A stretch of DNA of 39,933 bases from Clostridium sp. (lineage in GTDB: Bacteria; Bacteroidota; Bacteroidia; Bacteroidales; Muribaculaceae): the NCBI GenBank assembly GCA_023663805.1, contig JAMPGR010000010.1, positions 1-39,933 of the forward strand, in the 5' to 3' direction. Below, piece by piece: positions 8,604-17,010 of this stretch. A program made the translations under genes and the position numbers. Position 1 is the stretch's first letter. Each line of letters opens with the position of its first letter. Below the pieces are notes generated by a model, which was given only the letters and a program-made list of their open reading frames with translations, made no database searches and was not told the DNA's origin.

Positions 8604-8712
8604 CTGTCTTTTGTTGAATTTGTGACAAATTTAACGAATTTAGTTGCGTGAGGCTTGGCATATCGTCGGTTCGGCCTATTGTCGTGACAAATGCCACGTT
8701 TTTATAGTTAAG

Positions 8713-8905
8713 CCCCCCAACCCCCTGAAGGGGGTGCCGCTAAGTTTTTTCCGACTGCGCCAGGCGAGGCTTCGCGCAAGTTTGCTTCCGACTGAGGGCG
8801 CAGACGCAGGCGAGACGCCTGCTACTACGAGGGAATGATTTTTTGTCTGTCAGATAGTGTATTGATCGTAGTAGCGGGCGTCCCCGCCCGCGTCTGCGCC
8901 AGGCG
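8713..8905. repeat. GC-rich intergenic repeat cluster
   Basis: This gene-free stretch holds a CCCCCTGAAGGGGG hairpin (8721-8734) followed by a short T run. It also holds an imperfect inverted repeat of about 32 bases: 8798-8829 against 8867-8899, both built on GTAGTAGC-GGCGT-GCGTCTGCGC. The segment 8851-8905 recurs in the same orientation at 12369-12423. No coding potential is evident. Confidence 0.6.
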
Positions 8906-8929
8906 TTGTCTTGCGGCGTCGCGGTGCGG

Positions 8930-11767
8930 TCAGCGGTGGAAGTAGGTCAGGCCGTGGAATTCGGGGGAGCCCTGTTCGGAGACGAGGCCGATTGTCGAGG
9001 GACCGAAGTCGCCGACCGGCATGGTCGCGATCTCCTCGCCGTCGACGAAGAGGTGCATGTCGTTGCCGTCGCGGAGGGCGCGGAGATTGTAGGAATCCTT
9101 GAACAATTCGTGGATTCGGATGTCGTAGACATGGTATGCACCGTCGGTCGGAGCGGTGTTGACCAGACGCATGCGCCGGGCCGTCAGCGGTTCGAACGAG
9201 ACAGCGTTATACATCGGATTCGAGGCGATGGTTGCGCCAGCCGTGTCGATTGTTTTCCAGGAGCCATCTCCGGCGACGACGGCCGGCTCGACCAGCGAGA
9301 AGACATTGTCGTGGAAGACGACATTTTCGCCGACGGTTTCGGTTTCCTTGTCGAATCGGTTGTCGGAGAAGATATTACGGTTGGCGACGTCGTAGCGTTT
9401 CAGCCAGATCGCGTCGAACTCGGTCGGGCAATCCATCGTGTAGCCCTTGTCGAACGAGTCGGTAAAGCGGGTGTCGGTGTAGAGCGTTCGCATACGGTCG
9501 AGCGGAATAACCTTCGTGTCGGTTGTTTTCCCTTTCCGGACTGTCGAAAGGACAACCGACCGGCGGGGAGCGTCGATTGTCGCCTTGATATGGTTTTTGT
9601 CGTCGACCCAGAGGGGATAGAAGCCGGCGACTGCATCCTTTCCGAGCGCGGAGACCTGGGTTGTCAGTTCGTAGTTGCGGGATGGAGTGCCCTTGAACGC
9701 CCTGGTCGCGCCGGCGGCTGTCGCACCCTTCGTCGTCGGCAGCAGTGCACCCTGGGCGACATTCCATCCGTTCATACGGTCGTTGCCGTCGTCGAACCCT
9801 ATGGTATAGATGACCCCGTCGAACTCAGCCGGGCCCTGGGCGAAGACACCCGGAACAGCCGCCGCAGAAATCGAGGTCTCGAACGGAGTCGCGATGCGCA
9901 TCTCGTCGACCGAGACAACCATGTCGGCGTGGTCGCGCTCGACGCGAAGCTGGTGGAACACATCCCAGCGGAAATCAGGCCTCAGCGGAGTCGAGGCGAT
10001 GATCCGCTCGCGGCCGCCGACACGCTCGACGACATCCCATGCCGACTTTCTGCGGTCAAAGACAACGCTGATATTGTTCGCGGGGTCGATCCAGGCGGCA
10101 TATATTCCGGCCGTCGCATTCGGAACCAGATTGACCTCCCAGAGATATGACGCCGAGGCCAGTTCGGGCGAGAGAGTCGCGTCGGCCGCCGCCGAGCAGC
10201 GGAGTGCGCCGTCGGATACAGACCAGGGTGTCCCGCCGGTGATATTCCAGTTCCGGAGGCCGTCGGCGTTGTCGAAACGGTCGCCGTAGGCCGGGGCAGC
10301 CGGGGCGGGGTGGAAGCCGCTGTTTGCGGCGTGGGTGATTCCGTCGACGACGAGTTTGTCGCCGTGGAAGTGGACGCGGTCGACATACTGGCTGCGAGCC
10401 CTGCCGTCATTATTGGCCATATAGACCAGCCACCATTCGAGGCCGTTCGGACCTCGGAGAATGTTGGGCTGTCCTGGGGTCCAGACGATAACCGGATCGG
10501 CCTGGCGGTCGCCCGTGTCGAACAGTTCGACATTCAGGTAACCGCCACGACGGCCCTGTCCGGTCGATTCGACGGCGAGCGTATTCTCCCCGGCGGCGAG
10601 AGAGCGGCGCATCTCCGGAGTCAGGTTGACAATCTGGTAGACCCCGTTCGGCGAAGACCAGATCTCGCTGCCGTTCAGCCATACCCTCGTTGCACCCCTC
10701 GAAGTCAGGCGCAGGGCTAGATTGGCCGACGGATCTTTGACCGAGAATTGTTTGCGGAGCCGGATTGTGTCGCTGTTCCAGAAGGTTCCGAGCGGATAGG
10801 TCGACGAACCCCGTTCCGTTCGCCGTGCGAAACCGCCGGCACCCTTCTTCCACGCCGAGTCATCGAACCCGGGGGCAGTCCAGCCGGGCGTTGCGTCGCC
10901 GGTCGTCGAGTAGCGGAACAGCGGGCTGTATTTGTCACCGTCGAAGCGGAGCAGGTCGACCGAATTGTCCTCGATCTCCTTCTGGTTCGACAGAACGACG
11001 GGATGGTTGTATTTGTTCGCGTTGTTGAACCCCATGGGGGATGTCGCCTGGGCGACGCCGAGCTGGTAGTTGCCCCATTCGCCTCCGGTGTGGTTCGCGT
11101 TATACATCATATAGTAGTTGCCGTGGTATTTGATTACCCAGGGTCCCTCGGCGACGGCGTTGTCCATACGCTCCCAGGTGTTCGGGCTCGAGGCGAACTG
11201 GCAGACGAAGGCATCGGGCTCGTCGTCGTCGACAAACTCGCGCCAGTCTTTCATGCGTCGCGCCCAGATTGTGTTACCGTCGGTGAAGCGAACCATATAC
11301 ATATATAGACTTCCGTCGTCGTCGCGGAACACCTTCGGGTCGATACGGTTGTCCATCCAGCGGTCGCGCACAGGCTCCTTGTAGGGACCCATCGGGTCCG
11401 AGGCCTCCGAGTGGACAACATGGACCGCGTGGCGGTCGTTGCCCCAGTAGTTGACAGACCAGTAGGCGTGGATCGTGCCGTTGTCGTAGAGCATGTCGTT
11501 TGCGTGGATCTGGTTGTTTCCGCAGCCCGATCCGGCACTCCATTCGTTGTCCATGTCGATTACGTGGACCGGACCCTCCCAGTTGACCAGGTCGGAGGAG
11601 ATGTAGAAGTCGCCGTCGGTCCGGCATCCGCCGAGGTAGTATTTTCCGTTGTATTTCAGGACGCCGATGTCGGCGACATTTTCGAGGATGGGATTCGGGA
11701 TGTTGTCGGCGGCGGCCGATGTCGCGGCCGTCAGCAGAGCGATTCCTGCGATGATTGATCGGTTCAT
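8930..11767 (-). CDS. Secreted GH43-type glycosidase with jelly-roll insertion
   Basis: A 945-residue exported protein with signal peptide MNRSIIAGIALLTAATSAAA. The first ~265 residues are a GH43-like five-blade propeller. The three expected acids are visible: D33 in NVADIGVLKYNGKYY (base), D143 in RIDPKVFRDDDGSLY, and E207 in AVAEGPWVIKYHGNYYMMY (acid). At ~270-420 a beta-galactosidase-type jelly-roll (GFDDSAWKKGAGGF, IRLRKQFSV, WLNGSEI) interrupts the propeller, which resumes at WTPGQPNILRGPNGLEWWLV to about 490. Two LamG/DUF1080-like sandwiches fill 495-945. The family's usual substrates are arabinosides or xylosides; the exact substrate is unknown. The start at 11767 is chosen for the signal peptide and follows the promoter at 11797-11804. 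Confidence 0.82.
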   Translation of the reverse strand: MNRSIIAGIALLTAATSAAADNIPNPILENVADIGVLKYNGKYYLGGCRTDGDFYISSDLVNWEGPVHVIDMDNEWSAGSGCGNNQIHANDMLYDNGTIHAYWSVNYWGNDRHAVHVVHSEASDPMGPYKEPVRDRWMDNRIDPKVFRDDDGSLYMYMVRFTDGNTIWARRMKDWREFVDDDEPDAFVCQFASSPNTWERMDNAVAEGPWVIKYHGNYYMMYNANHTGGEWGNYQLGVAQATSPMGFNNANKYNHPVVLSNQKEIEDNSVDLLRFDGDKYSPLFRYSTTGDATPGWTAPGFDDSAWKKGAGGFARRTERGSSTYPLGTFWNSDTIRLRKQFSVKDPSANLALRLTSRGATRVWLNGSEIWSSPNGVYQIVNLTPEMRRSLAAGENTLAVESTGQGRRGGYLNVELFDTGDRQADPVIVWTPGQPNILRGPNGLEWWLVYMANNDGRARSQYVDRVHFHGDKLVVDGITHAANSGFHPAPAAPAYGDRFDNADGLRNWNITGGTPWSVSDGALRCSAAADATLSPELASASYLWEVNLVPNATAGIYAAWIDPANNISVVFDRRKSAWDVVERVGGRERIIASTPLRPDFRWDVFHQLRVERDHADMVVSVDEMRIATPFETSISAAAVPGVFAQGPAEFDGVIYTIGFDDGNDRMNGWNVAQGALLPTTKGATAAGATRAFKGTPSRNYELTTQVSALGKDAVAGFYPLWVDDKNHIKATIDAPRRSVVLSTVRKGKTTDTKVIPLDRMRTLYTDTRFTDSFDKGYTMDCPTEFDAIWLKRYDVANRNIFSDNRFDKETETVGENVVFHDNVFSLVEPAVVAGDGSWKTIDTAGATIASNPMYNAVSFEPLTARRMRLVNTAPTDGAYHVYDIRIHELFKDSYNLRALRDGNDMHLFVDGEEIATMPVGDFGPSTIGLVSEQGSPEFHGLTYFHR

Positions 11768-11796
11768 GAATTTCAGGTTATAGGGGTTAGCGGCTA

Positions 11797-11804
11797 CAAA
11801 ATTA
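11797..11804 (-). promoter_or_regulatory. -7 box of the GH43 gene promoter
   Basis: Minus-strand TAATTTTG, 29 bases upstream of the glycosidase ATG. No convincing -33 element at the right distance. Confidence 0.55.
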
Positions 11805-11868
11805 GCGAACCCGTCGGCGCGTGGCGGGTAAAATTGTCCAGAGAGCGTGGAGAAATCGCCAGAATGTG

Positions 11869-11912
11869 AAAAAAATGGGAGCCTGTCGGCGGATTTCCGC
11901 TGGCAGGCTCCC
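11869..11912 (-). terminator. Intrinsic terminator of the DUF3861 gene
   Basis: Arms at 11912-11902 and 11887-11877 (GGGAGCCTGCC / GTCAGGCTCCC in minus-strand sense, one mismatch) contain an inner GCGGAAATCCGC stem. They are followed on the minus strand by a T7 run. Confidence 0.85.
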
Positions 11913-11934
11913 GGATAAGTTCTAATGACAAGGG

Positions 11935-12222
11935 TTATTTCGCACCCTTGAGGAAATGCTTGAAGTCGTTCAGTTTCTCGAGGAAGGCGGCGAAGTCGGG
12001 GTTGTCGGGATATTTCTTCAGCGCATGGTGGAGCAGGCGCATACCGAGGACGAGTTCGTCGGCGTGTTTTTCTTCGAGAGCGAAGTCTTTCTGTGCTCTT
12101 GCGGCGAGGGCGGCGAGGTCGTGATGGCCGCCGAAGTTGAAGTTCATAACTTCCTGGATTTTTCCGTCGACCACTTCGGTTATATTGAAATGGTAAGAAC
12201 GTTTTACTTTGTTGCAATCCAT
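11935..12222 (-). CDS. DUF3861-family small protein
   Basis: A 95-residue soluble protein of unknown function. It has the outline I associate with DUF3861: an N-terminal strand (KRSYHFNITEV), a basic helical middle, the conserved ELVLGMRLLHHALKKYPDNP region, and a C-terminal KLNDFKHFLKGAK. No signal peptide or metal motif. It stands alone, with an intrinsic terminator just downstream and no recognisable -7 box upstream. Confidence 0.7.
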   Translation of the reverse strand: MDCNKVKRSYHFNITEVVDGKIQEVMNFNFGGHHDLAALAARAQKDFALEEKHADELVLGMRLLHHALKKYPDNPDFAAFLEKLNDFKHFLKGAK

Positions 12223-12368
12223 AGTATTCAGTTTGTCTGTTTTGTTGGTTTTGGTTTTCGTTTCGGTTGTAAAACAAAAACAGTCGCCGCCGGGTTTGCC
12301 CGTTAAGGTTATTTAACAAAATTTCGGTTTTGGAGTGAACACCCCTTCAGACCACGTTAGTGGTCGGA

Positions 12369-12423
12369 CAGATAATGTATCGAAGTAGTTAGCGGGCGTC
12401 CCCGCCCGCGTCTGCGTCAGGCG
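12369..12423. repeat. Second copy of the GC-rich intergenic repeat
   Basis: This 55-base segment matches 8851-8905 in the same orientation; the 29 bases beginning AGCGGGCGTCCCCGCCCGCG are nearly identical. The core is itself a GCGGGC/GCCCGC hairpin. A small GACCAC-GTTA-GTGGTC hairpin lies just upstream near 12352-12367. The rest of the 12223-12443 gap holds nothing else I recognise. Confidence 0.65.
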
Positions 12424-12443
12424 GGGCATGATCGGAGTTGCAA

Positions 12444-13475
12444 TCATTTCAGGCCCAATCCCCAGCGGAGAAAACGGAACGGGATTCTGGAACCATACCT
12501 GGACACCATGACGCCGAAGGCCAGGGCCAGGACAACGCTGACGATATAGAACGGCAGGAGCATCCCGGCAGGATGGAAATGGCGCCATACAATCAGTTCG
12601 ATAAACATCTGTGGAAATATGCCGACGAGATAAATCTGGAAAGAGTGCCCGCTGAACGAACTGAACAGATTCGGGAATAACTTGACGACCCTTGCCGCCA
12701 GACCAAAAGACATGATGATGCCGAGCGTGGCTGTAACAAAAGAAAAACGGCTGTTGTCCCAGACAAAGAAAACAATATAAGCCGCAATAGCCAGCACGAC
12801 ACCCAGCCGGTTCTTCTCGAAAAACGAAATAGCGTTGTACTTGAAGAAAAGCATTCCGGATACAAAATAGAAAGCATATCGGCTGACGCCGGCCAGATTG
12901 AACCAGCCGTGGAATGTCGGGTGCATACCGGCGATAAATGGAACCAGAGTGATGCCAAGGAGCAGGAGTTCGGTAAAACCATTCCGCAGCATGCTTTTAT
13001 AGAGGGGATACAACGCCATCAGCCACATAAGAGTGCCCAGGAACCACAGTTCTACCAAAGGTCCGGATGCCGGATCGAAGAAAGCATTGACAAAGCCCGC
13101 GAAACTTATGTCGAGTGGATTTTTCGAGACAGACGCCAGGGGTATCTTTATTAAGAATCCGAAGGCCGTGAACAACACGAACGGCAACAGCAGATGTTTG
13201 ACCTTGTCGGCATACAACGCGCTGGTTTTCCATTTCTTTTTTATTCGCGTCAGATAAAGCAGTCCTCCCGAGACAAACATGAATAACGGCATATGGAATG
13301 AGTAGCAGAATTTTTGCACAAAGGCCGACAACGGATACATCTCTCCTTCCTCATTATAGGTATAGCCGTTGACATGTCCTATCACAACCAGCAGTATGGC
13401 ATATCCCTGAATTATCGACAGCCACAGGATACGGTTTCCCGCCTTTTTGTTGTCGTTAACTGTTGTTGTGTTCAT
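12444..13475 (-). CDS. Acyltransferase family 3 membrane protein
   Basis: A 343-residue integral membrane protein of the acyltransferase_3 family (OafA / fucose-4-O-acetylase-like), which O-acylates extracytoplasmic sugars. Helix 1 carries the conserved region IIQGYAILLVVIGHVNG with the catalytic histidine, followed by FCYSFHMPLFMFVSGGLLY. About ten hydrophobic helices can be counted. The start at 13475 (MNTTTVNDN) avoids overlap with the upstream symporter gene; the frame is open 14 codons further. It is the last gene of the minus-strand run from pta. Its codon use looks less GC-biased than its neighbours, suggesting a different history. Acceptor unknown. Confidence 0.85.
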   Translation of the reverse strand: MNTTTVNDNKKAGNRILWLSIIQGYAILLVVIGHVNGYTYNEEGEMYPLSAFVQKFCYSFHMPLFMFVSGGLLYLTRIKKKWKTSALYADKVKHLLLPFVLFTAFGFLIKIPLASVSKNPLDISFAGFVNAFFDPASGPLVELWFLGTLMWLMALYPLYKSMLRNGFTELLLLGITLVPFIAGMHPTFHGWFNLAGVSRYAFYFVSGMLFFKYNAISFFEKNRLGVVLAIAAYIVFFVWDNSRFSFVTATLGIIMSFGLAARVVKLFPNLFSSFSGHSFQIYLVGIFPQMFIELIVWRHFHPAGMLLPFYIVSVVLALAFGVMVSRYGSRIPFRFLRWGLGLK

Positions 13476-13497
13476 TATTTCGATATATAAGTGATTA

Positions 13498-14862
13498 TTA
13501 TTGTGGGATGAGCGCATTCTTCGGGAGGCCTGTGGCCCGGCGGCTCAGCAGCAGAAGAGTCGTCATCGTCGGGAAGGCCATCAGGGCGTAGAAGAGGTCG
13601 CAGATGGCGACGGCGGAGCCGACGGGGATGACGGCGAAGAGAACGAGCGAGAGGATGAACAGAACGAGGTAGACCCGAGCGGCGCGGTCGCCCCAGAGCC
13701 AGCGCGCACAACTGCTGCCGTAGAACGAATAACTGAACATCGACGACAATCCGAAGCAGAGCACGACAGCCATCAGCAGCCACCGCCCTCCGGGGATCGC
13801 GGCGCCGAAGGCGTCCATCGCGATCGACAGCCCGCGGAGTTCACCGCCGGAGAGTGTCGCCGGGTCGACGCAGAGGAGAATCGCCAGAGAGGTCAGCGTG
13901 CAGACCAGGCCCGAGTCGATCGCGGGGCCGAGCATAGCGACGAGACCTTCGCGGTCGGGGGAGTTGTTCGCGGAGGTAGAGTGCATCAGTGTCGCCGTCC
14001 CGACCCCGGCGTCGTTGACCAGGGCAGCGCGGCGGGCGCCAATCAGGGCGACACCTATCAGAGCGCCCCACCCCGCATCGAGCGAGAATGCCTCGCGGAA
14101 GATCGAGGCGAAGACTCCGGGAACCTCCGCCAGATGGGTCGCTATAATGTAGAGAACCATCAGGAAATAGAGCCCGACCATCGCCGGGACCAGAATGGTC
14201 GCAACCGAGGCGATACGCCGTATGCCGCCGAGGACGACGGCGCCGACGACTAGGGCGATCCCGCAGCCGATCGCCAGGCGCAGCCCGACGCTGTCGTCGG
14301 CGCCGGAGACGGCGATCGCCCCTTCGGTCAACTGGTTGGCGTTCATGATACAGAGCGTGCCGATCATACCGGCGCAGGCGAACAGAACCGCCATCGGGGC
14401 GAAGCGCGCCGGGAGCGCCCGGCGGATAATCTCCATCGTTCCGCCGCGGGTCGAGCCGTCGGGCATCGTCCGGCGGTAACGGACGGCGAGCGCGCCCTCG
14501 TGGTATTTCGTCGACATCCCGACCAGCGCAGAGACCCACATCCAGAAGACCGCCCCCGGGCCCCCCATGACGATCGCGAGGGTCACACCGGCTATGTTCC
14601 CCAGGCCGATTGTCGCGGCGACGACCGAGGCGAGAGCCTGGAGCGAACTGATCCGCTCGCCGCGGGCGCGCGCCTCGTCGGAGCGTATGACACGCCAGGC
14701 GTCGGGGAGGCGGCGTATGCTGACGAAACCGCTCGAAACCATCAGCCAGAGGCCGCCGCCAATCAGAAGCAGGAACAGCGGATACCCGCAGAGGGTATCC
14801 GCTGTCGCTGTCAGAAGTTCGTTGAATCCCACGGGTAGTGTCAGACGAGTTTGCCGATCCAA
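13498..14862 (-). CDS. Sodium:alanine (AGCS-family) amino acid symporter
   Basis: A multi-pass inner-membrane carrier of the alanine or glycine:cation symporter family, importing small neutral amino acids with Na+. Characteristic blocks are present: SSLQALASVVAATIGLGNIAG, GPGAVFWMWVSALVGMSTKYHE and MNANQLTEG. Length 454 from TTG at 14862, which overlaps the end of ddh by 22 bases; a GTG at 14832 (444 residues) starts after the ddh stop and is about as likely. No ATG is available. The overlap or tight spacing indicates co-transcription with ddh. Confidence 0.9.
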   Translation of the reverse strand: MDRQTRLTLPVGFNELLTATADTLCGYPLFLLLIGGGLWLMVSSGFVSIRRLPDAWRVIRSDEARARGERISSLQALASVVAATIGLGNIAGVTLAIVMGGPGAVFWMWVSALVGMSTKYHEGALAVRYRRTMPDGSTRGGTMEIIRRALPARFAPMAVLFACAGMIGTLCIMNANQLTEGAIAVSGADDSVGLRLAIGCGIALVVGAVVLGGIRRIASVATILVPAMVGLYFLMVLYIIATHLAEVPGVFASIFREAFSLDAGWGALIGVALIGARRAALVNDAGVGTATLMHSTSANNSPDREGLVAMLGPAIDSGLVCTLTSLAILLCVDPATLSGGELRGLSIAMDAFGAAIPGGRWLLMAVVLCFGLSSMFSYSFYGSSCARWLWGDRAARVYLVLFILSLVLFAVIPVGSAVAICDLFYALMAFPTMTTLLLLSRRATGLPKNALIPQ

Positions 14863-15746
14863 CTGTCGCGGCTTCCGGGGAGGAGGTCGACGACCGGAAT
14901 CTCAATCATCGTGTATGCCCCCGGCTGGAGACGCATCGTCGCGCGGGCGACGCCGACGAGGATCTGTGCCGTCAGTGCCGGATTGTTGATCGACATGTTG
15001 AACTCGAAGTGCTGGTTCTGTGTGCGGCCCGAGACCCCTTTGCGGGTCATGTTGACCCCGTGGCCCATATCCTTCACATCGTCGACCGAGTCGACCTCGA
15101 AGACATGGGTCTCGTCGGAAGCGAAGTAGGGATCCTCCTTTATGAGGCGGGTCACCTCGGCAAGGTCAGCGCCCTCGTCGAGTTCGACATAGACATTGCG
15201 GCGGTGGATTCCGGTCCCGAGAGGGATCGTCATCGACAGGGCGTTACGAACGCCCGGTTTCGATTTGACGCAGACGGTGTGACCCATACTCATTCCGGGG
15301 CCGAAGTTGGTGTAGGTCAGTCCCTTCGGAGCGGCCGCCTGCATCAGGGTGCGTACAATCGAGTCGCTCCCCGGGTCCCATCCGGCCGAGATGATGGCGA
15401 CGCAGCCTGCGCGGCGGGCGGCCTCGCCGAGAGTGCGGCGCAGTTCGGGGATCAGCGTATGGATGTCGAAACTGTCGACGGTGTTGATGCCGAGCGCGAG
15501 ACATTCGAGGGCATGCTTCTCGACCTCGCGGGTCGGGGTGCAGAGAATGGCGACATCGATATCCTTCAGGTCGGCGACAGAGCCGACGACATCATACCGG
15601 GCTATTTCGGCAGGTTTCTGTGCGGCGGGGTTGCGGCGAACGATACCGGCGATTTCGAAGTCGGGGGCCTCTTCGAGGGCCTCGACGACGAAGCGTCCGA
15701 TATTTCCGTAGCCGACAACGGCGGCGCGTATTTTCTTTTCAGTCAT
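14841..15746 (-). CDS. ddh: meso-Diaminopimelate dehydrogenase
   Basis: An NADPH enzyme of 301 residues that reductively aminates tetrahydrodipicolinate directly to meso-diaminopimelate, the short route to lysine and the peptidoglycan cross-link residue. The Rossmann motif is VVGYGNIGRFVVEAL (residues 9-23), followed by IAGIVRRNP. Substrate-domain blocks include SAGWDPGSDSIVR and NFGPGMSMGHTVCVKS. It lies 18 bases after ackA and touches the symporter gene downstream. Confidence 0.94.
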   Translation of the reverse strand: MTEKKIRAAVVGYGNIGRFVVEALEEAPDFEIAGIVRRNPAAQKPAEIARYDVVGSVADLKDIDVAILCTPTREVEKHALECLALGINTVDSFDIHTLIPELRRTLGEAARRAGCVAIISAGWDPGSDSIVRTLMQAAAPKGLTYTNFGPGMSMGHTVCVKSKPGVRNALSMTIPLGTGIHRRNVYVELDEGADLAEVTRLIKEDPYFASDETHVFEVDSVDDVKDMGHGVNMTRKGVSGRTQNQHFEFNMSINNPALTAQILVGVARATMRLQPGAYTMIEIPVVDLLPGSRDSWIGKLV

Positions 15747-15764
15747 TTCTTTTCGGTTGGTGAG

Positions 15765-16970
15765 TTACTTTAATGCGCTGACGATGTCGCGGGTGTCGCG
15801 GGCGATCATCAGTTCTTCGTCGGTCGGTACGACGACGACTTTGACGCGCGAGGCGGGTGTCGAGATGACGGTCTCGGTGCCGCGGGTCCGTTTGTTCAGT
15901 TCGGTGTCGATTTCGACACCCATGAACTTCAGCGGTTTGCAGACATTTTCGCGGACTCCCCACTGATTTTCGCCGACGCCTCCGGTGAAGACGATAATGT
16001 CTAGGCCCCCCATTTCGGCGGCATATGCGCCGATATATTTCAGGATACGCTGCTCATACATGTCGAGGGCGAGGGTGGCGCGTTCGTCGCCGGCGTTGAC
16101 AGCGGCCTCGATTTCGCGCATGTCGCTCGAGATACCGCTGATTCCGGCTACGCCGCTCTCCTTGTTGATGACCTTCTGGAGATCGTCGGCCGAGAGATTG
16201 TAGCGTTTCATCAGATAGGTCAGTGCGCCCGGATCGACATCGCCGACGCGTGTGCCCATCATCAGACCCTCGGTCGGGGTCAGCCCCATCGAGGTGTCGA
16301 TACTCTTTCCGTCGAGAACGGCAGTGATCGAGCCTCCGTTGCCGATGTGGCATGTCACGATACGCTGTCCGGCTTCGTCGACGCCGAGGATCTCGCAGAC
16401 GCGGGCGGCGACGTAGCGGTGGCTCGTTCCGTGGAAGCCGTAGCGGCGGACACCTGCCTCGGTGTAGTACTTGTAGGGGAGGGCATACATGAAACTCTTG
16501 GCGGGCATTGTCTGATGGAATGCGGTGTCGAAGACGCCGACCTGCGGAACCGAAGGCATCAGGGCGGTGATAGCCTCGATACCGGTTATGTTCGCCGGAT
16601 TGTGGAGTGGGGCGAGGTCGTAGCAGTCCTTGACCTGCTGGATGACCTCGTCGGTTATCAGGACACTCTTGTTGAACTTCTCGGCGCCGTGGACAACGCG
16701 GTGGCCGACGGCGTCGATTTCGTCGTAGTTCTTTATGCACCCTTCGGCCGGGTCGGTCAACTGGTTCAGGACAGCCTTGACGGCGGCGAGGTGGTCGATA
16801 TGGCCGAGTTCCTTGATTTTCTTCGAGCCGTCGGCCGCCTTGTATTTCAGGAAGCCGTCGGGGAGACCGATTTTTTCGACACCACCTTCGGCGAGTGTAG
16901 CGTCGGTATCGGTGTCGATCAGTTTGTATTTGACAGAACTGCTGCCGCAGTTAAGAACGAGTATTTTCAT
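15765..16970 (-). CDS. ackA: Acetate kinase
   Basis: Converts acetyl phosphate and ADP to acetate and ATP, the energy-yielding end of mixed-acid fermentation. Length 401, normal for the family. Signatures: LVLNCGSSSVKYKL at the N terminus, VFDTAFHQTMP, the GFHGTSHRYVA block, CHIGNGGSI and VFTGGVGEN. It lies 40 bases downstream of pta, the usual pta-ackA pair, with no internal promoter seen. Confidence 0.97.
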   Translation of the reverse strand: MKILVLNCGSSSVKYKLIDTDTDATLAEGGVEKIGLPDGFLKYKAADGSKKIKELGHIDHLAAVKAVLNQLTDPAEGCIKNYDEIDAVGHRVVHGAEKFNKSVLITDEVIQQVKDCYDLAPLHNPANITGIEAITALMPSVPQVGVFDTAFHQTMPAKSFMYALPYKYYTEAGVRRYGFHGTSHRYVAARVCEILGVDEAGQRIVTCHIGNGGSITAVLDGKSIDTSMGLTPTEGLMMGTRVGDVDPGALTYLMKRYNLSADDLQKVINKESGVAGISGISSDMREIEAAVNAGDERATLALDMYEQRILKYIGAYAAEMGGLDIIVFTGGVGENQWGVRENVCKPLKFMGVEIDTELNKRTRGTETVISTPASRVKVVVVPTDEELMIARDTRDIVSALK

Positions 16971-17010
16971 GATGATTCGATGATTCTGTTATTTGTGATG
17001 GATTTGTTTG

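Noticed and set aside
8906..10150. 414-codon plus-strand frame over the GH43 gene
   Set aside because: Antisense shadow of a GC-rich gene; no start signal, promoter or recognisable motif.
11768..12319. N-terminal extension of the GH43 reading frame upstream of 11767
   Set aside because: It runs antisense-frame through the DUF3861 gene, its terminator and the GH43 promoter. The signal peptide at 11767 fixes the true start.
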